DNA of 62,594 nt from Clostridia bacterium (GTDB lineage: Bacteria > Bacillota > Clostridia > Oscillospirales > Acutalibacteraceae), in assembly GCA_017480115.1 (NCBI GenBank), contig JAFVBH010000043.1:1-62594 (forward strand), read 5' to 3'. The position numbers and the translations under genes were made by a program. The notes under the pieces are model-generated. The model was given only the letters and a program-made list of their open reading frames with translations, did not search any database and was not told the DNA's origin. This document shows, piece by piece, positions 8,776 through 17,076 of the stretch (within the stretch, counting starts at the first letter, position 1; each line of letters begins with the position of its first letter).

Positions 8776-9564
8776 ATGAATGGGTTGAAAGATGCAAAAA
8801 AAATCGTCTTTAAGGTCGGCACCTCATCGCTGACCTACGCCACGGGCAAGACAAATCTGCGGCGTATGGCGCTGCTGGTGCGGGTGCTTGCCGATCTTTC
8901 CAACGCGGGCAAGGATATTGTGCTTGTCTCCTCCGGCGCGATCGGCGTGGGCGTAGGCAAGCTGGGGCTTGCGGAAAAGCCCTCGGATATTCCGTCCCGG
9001 CAGGCGGCGGCGTGTATCGGGCAATGCGAGCTGATGTTTACATACGATAAATTTTTCTCCGAATACGGCAAGATCACCGGGCAGCTGCTCATCACCAAAA
9101 GCGACGTCGAGAACGACGAACGGCGCGCCAATCTGATCAACGCGTTTGACAAAATGCTGCAATTCGGCGTGATCCCCATCATCAACGAAAACGATTCCGT
9201 TGCGGTGGAGGAGATCGCTTACGGCGATAACGACAATCTTTCCGCCACGGTGGCAAAGCTGATCGACGCGGACGCGCTGGTGATCCTGACGGATACGGAC
9301 GGTCTGTTTACCGCCAATCCGCAGACGGACGAGACGGCGATGCTGATCCCCGTCGTCAACGAGATCACGCCCGAGATCGAAGCGCTTGCCGGCGGCAGAG
9401 GCTCTACCCGGGGCACCGGCGGCATGATCACCAAGCTGCACGCCGCCAAGGCTGCCACAGCGGCGGGGATTTCTACCGTCATTATGAACGGCAGCGCGCC
9501 GGAGGATATTTACAAATTGTTCGACGGTCACAGCGTCGGCACATTCTTTAAAGCAAAGGTGTGA
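8776..9564 (+). CDS. proB: Glutamate 5-kinase without PUA domain
   Basis: ProB catalyses the first step of proline synthesis, ATP-dependent phosphorylation of glutamate. The amino acid kinase fold is seen in FKVGTSSLTYATGK near the N-terminus, LVSSGAIGVGVGKLGL, INENDSVAVEEIAYGDND and the Lys motif GTGGMITKLHAAKAA. At 262 residues it ends with the kinase domain and lacks the C-terminal PUA domain present in the 367-residue E. coli enzyme; short forms occur in Firmicutes. It is followed six bases later by proA. Confidence 0.95.
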   Translation: MNGLKDAKKIVFKVGTSSLTYATGKTNLRRMALLVRVLADLSNAGKDIVLVSSGAIGVGVGKLGLAEKPSDIPSRQAAACIGQCELMFTYDKFFSEYGKITGQLLITKSDVENDERRANLINAFDKMLQFGVIPIINENDSVAVEEIAYGDNDNLSATVAKLIDADALVILTDTDGLFTANPQTDETAMLIPVVNEITPEIEALAGGRGSTRGTGGMITKLHAAKAATAAGISTVIMNGSAPEDIYKLFDGHSVGTFFKAKV

Positions 9565-9570
9565 ACCCTT

Positions 9571-10821
9571 ATGAGTACAGAGCTTGAACTGATGGGACAG
9601 CGGGCGAAGGCAGCCGCATACGCGCTTTCCTCGCTGAACTCCGCGCAAAAAAATAACATTCTGCAGGCGTTTCATGCGGCTTTTCTGAAAAACTCGGGAA
9701 AAATAGCATCGGCGAACGCGCAGGATATTCTGAACGGCAGGGAAAACGGTTTGTCTGCGGCGCTGCTGGACCGGCTGACCTTTGACGTGCGGCGGGTGGA
9801 AAGCTCTGCGGCGGCGTTATCGGACGTGATCGGGCTGCCCGACCCCGTGGGCAGAGCCACCGGCGGGATCACCCATCCCAACGGTATGGAAATTACCAAA
9901 ATCACCGTGCCGCTGGGCGTGATCGGTATGATCTATGAGGCGCGCCCCAACGTCACCATCGACGCGGCGGCGCTGTGTATCAAGTCCGGCAACGCCGTGA
10001 TCCTGCGGGGCGGGAAAGAAGCGATCAATTCCAACAAAGCCATCGTATCGGTCATGCGGGACGCGCTGGACGCGCTGGGTCTGCCCGCCGACTGCGTACA
10101 GCTTGTGGAGGATACCTCCCGCGCGTCGGCGACCGCGATGATGCATCTGAACGGCTATATCGACGTGCTGATCCCCCGGGGCGGCGCGGGGCTCATAAGC
10201 GCCGTAGTGCAGAACGCGTCCGTTCCCGTGATCGAGACCGGCGCGGGCAACTGTCATATTTATGTGGACGAGAACGCGGATATTGCCATGGCGGCGGAGA
10301 TCGTGTTTAACGCAAAAACCAGCCGTCCTTCGGTCTGCAACGCCTGCGAAAAGCTGCTGATCCATGAAAAGGTCGCGAAATGGGCGCTGCCGCTGATCGC
10401 CGAGAAGCTGCGCACAAAGGACGTACAGATCGTGGGCGACGAGAGCGCCTGCGCGATTTTGGATACCGCGATCCCCGCGCAGGAGGAGGACTGGGCGACG
10501 GAGTATCTGGATTATAAGATCGCCGTGAAGGTCGTAAAAAATGCAGACGAGGCGATCGCCCATATCAACCGCTACAGTACTCACCACAGCGAGACGATCG
10601 TAACCGAAAATTATTCCAACGCGGAAAAATTCCTGCGCGCGGTGGATTCGGCGGCGGTGTACGTCAACGCCAGCACCCGCTTTACCGACGGCGGCGAATT
10701 CGGCTTCGGCGCGGAGATCGGCATCTCCACCCAAAAGCTGCATGTGCGCGGCCCCATCGGGCTGGAGGGGCTGGTCACGACCAAATATATGATCCGCGGC
10801 GCGGGACAAGTCAGAGCATGA
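9571..10821 (+). CDS. proA: Gamma-glutamyl phosphate reductase
   Basis: ProA reduces glutamyl 5-phosphate with NADPH to glutamate semialdehyde, the second step of proline synthesis. The 416-residue protein belongs to the aldehyde dehydrogenase superfamily. It shows PLGVIGMIYEARPNVT, the SGNAVILRGGKEA motif, VIETGAGNCHIYVDE and the catalytic cysteine in KTSRPSVCNACE. The C-terminal DGGEFGFGAEIGIST is diagnostic. It forms a two-gene operon with proB. Confidence 0.97.
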   Translation: MSTELELMGQRAKAAAYALSSLNSAQKNNILQAFHAAFLKNSGKIASANAQDILNGRENGLSAALLDRLTFDVRRVESSAAALSDVIGLPDPVGRATGGITHPNGMEITKITVPLGVIGMIYEARPNVTIDAAALCIKSGNAVILRGGKEAINSNKAIVSVMRDALDALGLPADCVQLVEDTSRASATAMMHLNGYIDVLIPRGGAGLISAVVQNASVPVIETGAGNCHIYVDENADIAMAAEIVFNAKTSRPSVCNACEKLLIHEKVAKWALPLIAEKLRTKDVQIVGDESACAILDTAIPAQEEDWATEYLDYKIAVKVVKNADEAIAHINRYSTHHSETIVTENYSNAEKFLRAVDSAAVYVNASTRFTDGGEFGFGAEIGISTQKLHVRGPIGLEGLVTTKYMIRGAGQVRA

Positions 10822-10920
10822 TGCGGCATCGGCAATGCCTGCGGCTGCGCTACAATTCATGATTCATTCAAACATATTCCAACAGACTGCAATAAATGTA
10901 TGGGAATATATGGTGTTACG

Positions 10921-10969
10921 CCGACTGTGTCGGTAGGTTTTGTGTCTAAATATTATTTTTATATATAAC
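10921..10969 (+). promoter_or_regulatory. Probable sufC promoter with nearby palindrome
   Basis: TTGTGT at 10940-10945 and TATAAC at 10964-10969 are 18 bases apart. The short palindrome CCGACTGTGTCGG lies just upstream at 10921-10933, and an ATATTCC/GGAATAT inverted pair further upstream (10874-10909). An iron- or cluster-responsive operator is possible, but the motif matches none that I know. The rest of the 10822-10994 spacer holds nothing else recognisable. Confidence 0.4.
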
Positions 10970-10994
10970 ATTCTTTCGGGAGGATTGAAACAGA

Positions 10995-11741
10995 ATGTCC
11001 AGGAAATTGTTAGAGATAAACGGGCTGAAGGTGAACGTCGCCGATAAGCAGATTCTGCACGGCGTGGATCTCGCCGTCGGCAGCGGGGAGACCCATGTGC
11101 TGATGGGGCCCAACGGCGCGGGAAAATCCACCCTCGGTTATGCGGTGATGGGCGATCCCCGCTATACGGTCACAGAGGGTACGGTCGTTTTTGACGGCAG
11201 AGATATTACGGCGGAAAATGCCGACGTTCGCGCCAAGGCGGGGATTTTTCTATCCTTTCAGAACCCCATCGAGGTGCCCGGTATTTCCCTGAGCAACTTT
11301 ATCCGCAGCGCGCTGGAGCAGCGTACCGGCAAGCGGGTCAAGCTGTGGGAGTTCCGCAAGGAGCTGAAAGCCGCCATGGAGATTCTGGAGATGGATCCCG
11401 CCTATGCGGACAGAGATCTGAACGTCGGTTTTTCCGGCGGTGAAAAGAAAAAGGCGGAGATTTTACAGCTTCTGATGCTCAAGCCCTCTCTGGCGATTCT
11501 GGACGAGACCGACTCCGGCCTGGACGTGGACGCGGTGCGTACCGTATCCGTCGGCATCAAGGAATATCAGAAGAATAAGAACGCGTCCCTCTTGATCATT
11601 ACCCACAGCACCAGAATTTTGGAGGCGCTGCATGTGGACGCGACCCACGTGCTTGCCGACGGGCAGATGATCGCCTCCGGCGACGCGTCTTTGGTGGAAG
11701 AGATCAATAACCACGGCTTTGAGCAATTCCTCGCCCGATAA
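10995..11741 (+). CDS. sufC: SUF Fe-S assembly ATPase SufC
   Basis: SufC is the ABC-type ATPase of the SufBCD iron-sulfur scaffold, a soluble cytoplasmic complex rather than a transporter. The 248 residues show Walker A GPNGAGKST (about 36-44), the SufC-typical LSFQNPIEVPGISLSNF, signature FSGGEKKKAEILQ, Walker B LAILDETDSGLDVDAV and an H-loop in LLIITHS. GGGAGGA precedes the ATG. It heads the operon in the order C-B-D-S-U. Confidence 0.96.
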   Translation: MSRKLLEINGLKVNVADKQILHGVDLAVGSGETHVLMGPNGAGKSTLGYAVMGDPRYTVTEGTVVFDGRDITAENADVRAKAGIFLSFQNPIEVPGISLSNFIRSALEQRTGKRVKLWEFRKELKAAMEILEMDPAYADRDLNVGFSGGEKKKAEILQLLMLKPSLAILDETDSGLDVDAVRTVSVGIKEYQKNKNASLLIITHSTRILEALHVDATHVLADGQMIASGDASLVEEINNHGFEQFLAR

Positions 11742-11798
11742 GCGACCGCTGATACCGTATAAAGTTTTACAGCAGAGGTTGCCGAAGGGGGTAGTTGC

Positions 11799-13205
11799 AT
11801 GAAAGAAAAAACACAGGTAAACGACATTGACAGAAGCATGTACGACTTCCGGTTTGAGAACAAGGACGCGTACAAGGTCCATGAGGGGCTGACGCCTGCC
11901 ATTGTCGAGCAAATTTCAAAAGAGAAAAAAGACCCGGCGTGGATGGAGCAGTTCCGTCTGCAAGCCTTACAGATTTATAATCAGATGCCGTTCCCCGATT
12001 GGGGGCCTGCCATCGACGGGCTGCAAATGGACAATATCGTCACGTACGTGCGTCCCAATACCAAAATGTCGGCGAAATGGTCGGAGGTGCCCGCCGAGAT
12101 CAAGGATACCTTCGAGCGGCTGGGCATTCCGCAGGCGGAGCGCAAATCCCTTGCCGGCGTGGGCGCGCAGTTCGATTCCGAGCTGGTGTATCACAACGTG
12201 AAGGCGGAGGTTGCCGCGCTGGGCGTGGTGTATACCGATTTGGAAAGCGCGCTGCACGGCGAATATGCCGAGATGATCCAAAAGCATTTTATGAAACTGG
12301 TCACTCCCCGCGACCATAAATTCGCGGCGCTGCACGGCGCAGTATGGTCGGGCGGCTCGTTCGTTTACGTTCCGCCCGGAGTTTCGGTGGAGATCCCGTT
12401 GCAGTCCTATTTCCGGCTGAACGCGCCGGGAGCGGGGCAGTTTGAGCATACGCTGATTATCGTGGACGAGGGCGCGTATCTGCACTTTATCGAGGGCTGC
12501 TCCGCGCCGAAATACAATGTGGCGAATCTGCATGCCGGTTGCGTGGAGCTGTATGTGGGCAAGAACGCGAAGCTGCGGTACTCCACCATCGAAAACTGGT
12601 CGAAAAATATGTACAACCTCAACACCAAGCGCGCGAAGGTGGAAGATGGCGGCGTGATCGAATGGGTATCCGGCTCGTTCGGCTCGCACGTGTCCTATCT
12701 GTACCCCATGAGCATTCTTGCGGGCAAGGGCGCGCGGGCGGAATTTACGGGCATCACCTTCGCCGGTAAGGGGCAGAACCTCGACACCGGCACCAAGGTC
12801 GTTCATAACGCGCCGGAGACCTCCTCCTACGTCAACACCCGTTCCATTTCCAAGGACGGCGGTATCAGCACGTTCCGCAGCTCGGTCGTTGTCAACAGAA
12901 ACGCGGAAAACAGCAAGTCCGCAGTGTCCTGCCAGTCCCTGATGCTGGACGATATTTCCCGCTCCGATACGATCCCCGCCATGGATATTCGCACCAATAA
13001 GGCGGACGTCGGGCATGAGGCGAAAATCGGCAGAATCAGTGACGAAGCGGTGTTTTATCTCATGTCCCGCGGTATTTCCGAGGAGGACGCGCGGGCGATG
13101 ATCGTCAGCGGCTTTGCGGATAACGTATCCAAGGAGCTGCCGCTGGAGTACGCCGTGGAAATGAATAACCTCATTCGTATCGAAATGAAGGGCAGCATCG
13201 GTTAA
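11799..13205 (+). CDS. sufB: SUF scaffold subunit SufB
   Basis: SufB is the main scaffold of the SufBCD complex on which nascent clusters form. The 468-residue protein carries the family segments YVRPNTKMSAKWSEVP, GSFVYVPPGVSVEIPLQSYF, YLHFIEGCSAPKY, NWSKNMYNLNTKRA and the C-terminal DEAVFYLMSRGISEEDARAM. Length is typical. Its closest relative in the window is sufD, with which it shares the right-handed beta-helix core (family knowledge). Confidence 0.96.
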   Translation: MKEKTQVNDIDRSMYDFRFENKDAYKVHEGLTPAIVEQISKEKKDPAWMEQFRLQALQIYNQMPFPDWGPAIDGLQMDNIVTYVRPNTKMSAKWSEVPAEIKDTFERLGIPQAERKSLAGVGAQFDSELVYHNVKAEVAALGVVYTDLESALHGEYAEMIQKHFMKLVTPRDHKFAALHGAVWSGGSFVYVPPGVSVEIPLQSYFRLNAPGAGQFEHTLIIVDEGAYLHFIEGCSAPKYNVANLHAGCVELYVGKNAKLRYSTIENWSKNMYNLNTKRAKVEDGGVIEWVSGSFGSHVSYLYPMSILAGKGARAEFTGITFAGKGQNLDTGTKVVHNAPETSSYVNTRSISKDGGISTFRSSVVVNRNAENSKSAVSCQSLMLDDISRSDTIPAMDIRTNKADVGHEAKIGRISDEAVFYLMSRGISEEDARAMIVSGFADNVSKELPLEYAVEMNNLIRIEMKGSIG

Positions 13206-13221
13206 GAGGGGAGAAGCGCAA

Positions 13222-14277
13222 ATGAATATTAACAAAATACCCGCCAAAACCTTTTATTGGCTGCATATGAACGACGCGCAGATCGACCCTGCCGCCGCTG
13301 CCGCCGAGGGCGTCTTTACCGCCGAAAATCCGAACTGCCTGACCGGCAGAACAGAAGCGGCTTCCGTTCTTGATATTCAGACCGGTATGGGCGACGAGAC
13401 CGCGCGGCTGTTTGACGGCGCGGCGATCCCCGTGCACTATTTTACCTGCGCGCCGGGTACGAAGACGGCGGATGCGCTGCGCTTTGACTTTATGTACCGT
13501 GACGGCGACAGCGTGCTGAACCGCTTTGAATTTGAGATCCCCGACAATTGCGATATTACCGTCGCGATGCGGTTTTCTGCCGAAAAAGAAACTGCCGCGA
13601 CGGCGGGCATACAGGTAAAATTCAAGATCGGCAAGGCGTCCGTGGTGCGTTTGCAGCAGGTGCAGACGCTCGGCGGCGATGTGGAATTTTATAACGATAC
13701 CGGCGTTTCCTGCGACGACGGCGCCCGCTTTGAACTGACGCAGGTCGTACTGGACGGTAAGCATACCTATATCGGCGCCCGCACGTCGCTGGAGGGGACT
13801 GCGTCCGCGCTGGTCTCCGACGTAGGCTACCTTGTGGGGCGGGACGCGCGGCTGGATATGAACTATGTGGCGTATCATACCGGCAAAAAAACGACGTGCG
13901 ACATCAACGCCTCCGGCGTACTCAGCGGCAACGCCTATAAGCTGTTCCGCGGCACGATCGATTTTCGTAACGGCTGCGCAGGCGCCGTCGGCAATGAAAA
14001 AGAGGATATTATCCTCATGGACGAGGACATCGTCAACAAGACCATTCCCATCATTCTCTGTGAAGAGGAGGACGTGGAGGGCAATCACGGCGCGACCATC
14101 GGCAGAATCGACGAGGAGCTGATGTTCTATCTGGAATCCCGCGGGATTCCCGCCGACGCGGTGTACGACATCATGGCAAAGGCGCGTATCAACGCCGTCG
14201 CCGCCAGGATCACCGATGAAAAAACGAGAAACGCAGTCACTGCATATCTCGGAGAGGAACCCGAAAATGACGAATGA
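13222..14277 (+). CDS. sufD: SUF scaffold subunit SufD
   Basis: SufD pairs with SufB and SufC and is implicated in iron entry into the scaffold. The 351-residue protein resembles SufB in its C-terminal part: GSGVLSGNAYKLFRG-like sequence, DIVNKTIPIILCEEEDVEGNHGA and LMFYLESRGIPADA. The N-terminal part is divergent, as usual for SufD. A GAGGGGAGAAG site precedes the ATG. Its last 11 bases overlap sufS, implying coupled translation. Confidence 0.92.
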   Translation: MNINKIPAKTFYWLHMNDAQIDPAAAAAEGVFTAENPNCLTGRTEAASVLDIQTGMGDETARLFDGAAIPVHYFTCAPGTKTADALRFDFMYRDGDSVLNRFEFEIPDNCDITVAMRFSAEKETAATAGIQVKFKIGKASVVRLQQVQTLGGDVEFYNDTGVSCDDGARFELTQVVLDGKHTYIGARTSLEGTASALVSDVGYLVGRDARLDMNYVAYHTGKKTTCDINASGVLSGNAYKLFRGTIDFRNGCAGAVGNEKEDIILMDEDIVNKTIPIILCEEEDVEGNHGATIGRIDEELMFYLESRGIPADAVYDIMAKARINAVAARITDEKTRNAVTAYLGEEPENDE

Positions 14278-15490
14278 AGAAGCTCTGATCCGCGCCGAAT
14301 TTCCGATTTTGGGGCAGGACGGTCTTGCGTATCTCGACAACGCGGCGACCACTCATAAGCCCGGATGTGTGTTGGACGCGGTGAACGATTATTATTATCA
14401 CAGCAACGCCAATCCGCTGCGCGGGCTGTACAGCCTCAGCGTCGCGGCGACCGAAGCGTATGCCGACGCGCGGGAGACGGTGCGGGACTTTATCCATGCC
14501 GCCGACGCTGCGGAGATCATTTTTACCAGAAACGCGTCCGAGAGCCTGAACCTGATCGCCTACAGCTACGGCATGAATTTCCTGACCGCCGGGGACGAGC
14601 TGGTGGTGGCGATCTCGGAGCATCACAGCAATCTGCTGCCGTGGCAGCTGGTGGCGGAGAAAACCGGCGCCGATCTTGTGTATCTTGAATGCGCGCCCGA
14701 CGGGAATTACACGCCCGAAATGCTGCAAGCGGTCATAACGGAGAAAACCAGGCTGGTCGCCATTGCGCAGATTTCCAATATTTTCGGCAGAAAGCTGAAT
14801 ATAAAAGCCTTTGCCGACGTCTGCCATAAAAACGGCGCGGTACTCGTTTGCGACGGGGCGCAGAGCGTTCCGCATACGCCTGTGGACGTGCAGGACCTCG
14901 ACGTGGATTTTCTTGTATTCTCCGGGCATAAGATGTACGCCCCCATGGGCGTGGGCGTGCTGTACGGCAAACGCGCGCTTTTGGAGAAGATGCCGCCCTT
15001 CCTGCGCGGCGGCGAGATGATCGAATACGTCACCCGCGAGGGCGCGACCTATGCCGAGCTGCCCCATAAATTTGAGGCGGGCACCGTCAATGTAGGCGGG
15101 GCTGTCGGGCTTGCCGCGGCGATCAAATATGTGGAGCGGATCGGGTTCGATACCATTGAACGGCGGGAGCTGGCGCTGACGACCCGCGCCATGGCGGGCA
15201 TTGCGAAGATCCCCCACGTCACGGTGCTGGGATCGGACGATCCCGCACAGCATCACGGGATCATTGCCTTTAAGATCGACGGCGTACACCCCCACGATAT
15301 AGCGGCGATCTTCGATTCTGAAAATATCGCTGTCCGCGCCGGGCACCACTGCGCCCAGCCGCTGCATAAATTTATCGGGATCCCCTCGACCACCAGAGCA
15401 AGCTTTGCGTTTTATAATACCGCCGAGGAGGTTGACCGTTTTCTCGACTGCCTCAGCCGTGTAAGGAGAAATATGGGCTATGGAGAGTAG
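14267..15490 (+). CDS. sufS: Cysteine desulfurase SufS
   Basis: SufS is the PLP-dependent group II cysteine desulfurase that supplies sulfur for cluster assembly. It shows LDNAATTHKPG near the N-terminus, SEHHSNLLPWQ, VCDGAQSVPH, the PLP lysine in FSGHKMYAPMGVGVLYG and the catalytic cysteine in VRAGHHCAQPL. The start at 14267 has GGAGAGG nine bases upstream; the 407-residue product is of normal length. The end overlaps sufU by 11 bases. Confidence 0.96.
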   Translation: MTNEEALIRAEFPILGQDGLAYLDNAATTHKPGCVLDAVNDYYYHSNANPLRGLYSLSVAATEAYADARETVRDFIHAADAAEIIFTRNASESLNLIAYSYGMNFLTAGDELVVAISEHHSNLLPWQLVAEKTGADLVYLECAPDGNYTPEMLQAVITEKTRLVAIAQISNIFGRKLNIKAFADVCHKNGAVLVCDGAQSVPHTPVDVQDLDVDFLVFSGHKMYAPMGVGVLYGKRALLEKMPPFLRGGEMIEYVTREGATYAELPHKFEAGTVNVGGAVGLAAAIKYVERIGFDTIERRELALTTRAMAGIAKIPHVTVLGSDDPAQHHGIIAFKIDGVHPHDIAAIFDSENIAVRAGHHCAQPLHKFIGIPSTTRASFAFYNTAEEVDRFLDCLSRVRRNMGYGE

Positions 15491-15905
15491 AACCTTTTAT
15501 AATGAAATTTTGACCGATCATAACGTCAATCCCGCGCATAAATGCGAGATCGCCGGCGCAACCCATTCGCTGGAGGGGGTCAACCCGAGCTGCGGCGACG
15601 ATATTGTGCTGAGCCTCAAGGTACAGGACGGGAAGATCGCAGACGGCGCGTTTCAGGGCGACGGCTGCGCTATTTCGCAGGCGTCGGCGGATATGATGCT
15701 GGATCTGATCATCGGCAAATCCGTAGAGGAAGCAAAACAGCTGTCCGACATTTTTCTGCGCATGATCAAAGGCGCCGCCACCGAAGAGGAAATCGAACTG
15801 CTGGAGGAGGCAGGCGCGCTGCAGGATATTTCCCATATGCCCGCCCGCGTCAAATGCGCGGTCCTCGGCTGGCACACCATGGAAGAGGTCTTAAAGGACG
15901 AATAA
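15480..15905 (+). CDS. sufU: SufU zinc-dependent sulfurtransferase
   Basis: SufU accepts persulfide sulfur from SufS in Gram-positive bacteria. The 141-residue protein contains the three conserved cysteine contexts NPSCGDDI, GDGCAISQAS and ARVKCAVLGWHT plus the aspartate that together bind zinc, and the insertion that separates SufU from IscU. Immediate downstream position to sufS supports this. A strong terminator follows within a few bases of the stop codon. Confidence 0.95.
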   Translation: MESRTFYNEILTDHNVNPAHKCEIAGATHSLEGVNPSCGDDIVLSLKVQDGKIADGAFQGDGCAISQASADMMLDLIIGKSVEEAKQLSDIFLRMIKGAATEEEIELLEEAGALQDISHMPARVKCAVLGWHTMEEVLKDE

Positions 15906-15933
15906 AAAACGGCTCCGCGTGAGCCGTTTTTTT
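15904..15933 (+). terminator. Rho-independent terminator of the suf operon
   Basis: AAAAAACGGCTC pairs with GAGCCGTTTTTT around a CGCGT loop, with a run of seven T at the end. It starts right at the sufU stop codon. Confidence 0.93.
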
Positions 15934-16203
15934 AATGCGGAATGCGCAGGGCGGAATGCGGAATTTCGGAAATCGCTCCGCGATTTGGATTTATAGAAAG
16001 TTGGGCACACAACAAATTTGCGGAAACGGGTAGCACGGCGCGGTGCGAGACGGTCAGGGACATTGCCGCCTTGCTGCCCGTGTGCCTGTTTTGCGTCTAT
16101 AAATTCAACCGCGAAGCGGTTACGCAATCATTCATTATTCACTGTTCATCATTCATTAAATTTAGATCTGCGGGGCGTAAACACCCCGATAAATCAGAAT
16201 TTA
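15934..16203. repeat. Composite intergenic repeat block
   Basis: The spacer after the suf terminator holds three modules seen elsewhere in the window. They are the GGAAATCGC-GCGATTT palindrome followed by GGATTTATA (15964-15995), the TTCATTATTCACTGTTC-type AT-rich module (16130-16160), and the TAAATCAGAATTTA palindrome (16157-16203). In this last copy one arm is decayed but the CGGGG/CCCCG stem remains. An AACCGCGAAGCGGTT hairpin lies at 16109-16123. No gene is supported between 15906 and 16295. Confidence 0.7.
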
Positions 16204-16295
16204 TATTATTAAATTTGCGTAATATTCTATATTCGATTAAAGATGACGGTATATCTGCTAAAATGATAATATTCGGCAACGCGGAGGTGGGAACT

Positions 16296-17072
16296 GTGCA
16301 TAAAAAACTGCGTTTCTTTTGTGCAATACTGATTTTAACCGGGATCATCATGCATGTACCCGCTTGCCGATTCATAGAATCCCAACAGGGGGAAGATTTG
16401 CCCGCAGTTGACGTGCTTGCCGCCGTGCGGGAAACCGGCACCACCGTGCCGTCCTATGCCGTAACGACGGAAGTTCCCTATCTGTGCCAAAATCCCGCGT
16501 TTCCCACCGGCTGTGAAAGCGTTTCCGCGCTGATGGTGCTGCGGTTTTACGGCTATGATCTGACGCCCGACGACTTTGTGGACAGGTATCTCGACAAGGC
16601 GGAGCGTCCGCTGTATAACAGGGAAACGCGCAGCTATACGGGCGCGGATCCCAATCGGTATTTTCTCGGAGACCCGCGCAAGGGCAGCGGCTGGGGCTGC
16701 TTCCCTGATGTGATAAAAAGCGCTGTAGAGAAGTTTGCGGGGGACGCGCTGTCCTGCACAGTGTTGTACGGCGAACCGGTATACGAGCTTTGCAGCCGCT
16801 ATATTGACCGTGGGATCCCAGTGCTGTTCTGGGCGACGGCGGATATGCAGCCGCCCCGACAGGGACTGCGCTTTGCGGTACAGGGGTCGGAACTGGTCTA
16901 TACATGGAAATCTCCCATGCATTGCCTGGTGTTGACGGGATATACGGACAGCGGCTATATTTTTAACGATCCTTTACGGGGCAAAGATGTGATATATGAT
17001 AAAAAACAGGTGCTGGACGCCTACCGAACCATGGGTGGTCGCGCGCTTGTGATCGAGCGAAACGACGGGTGA
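16296..17072 (+). CDS. Secreted C39-like (YvpB-type) cysteine peptidase
   Basis: The 258-residue protein has a hydrophobic N-terminal segment (about 5-22) ending VPAC, possibly a lipoprotein signal although proline at -2 is atypical. The papain-like C39 domain shows the catalytic cysteine in PAFPTGCESVSALMVLRFYG, the histidine in SPMHCLVLTGY and the aspartate in FNDPLRGKD. This is the Peptidase_C39_2 pattern, related to the peptidase domain of bacteriocin exporters but stand-alone. The start is GTG 16296 with GGAGGTGG five bases ahead; ATG 16263 is an alternative. It is four bases upstream of an amidase gene, suggesting an envelope role. The substrate is unknown. Confidence 0.8.
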   Translation: MHKKLRFFCAILILTGIIMHVPACRFIESQQGEDLPAVDVLAAVRETGTTVPSYAVTTEVPYLCQNPAFPTGCESVSALMVLRFYGYDLTPDDFVDRYLDKAERPLYNRETRSYTGADPNRYFLGDPRKGSGWGCFPDVIKSAVEKFAGDALSCTVLYGEPVYELCSRYIDRGIPVLFWATADMQPPRQGLRFAVQGSELVYTWKSPMHCLVLTGYTDSGYIFNDPLRGKDVIYDKKQVLDAYRTMGGRALVIERNDG

Positions 17073-17076
17073 ATCT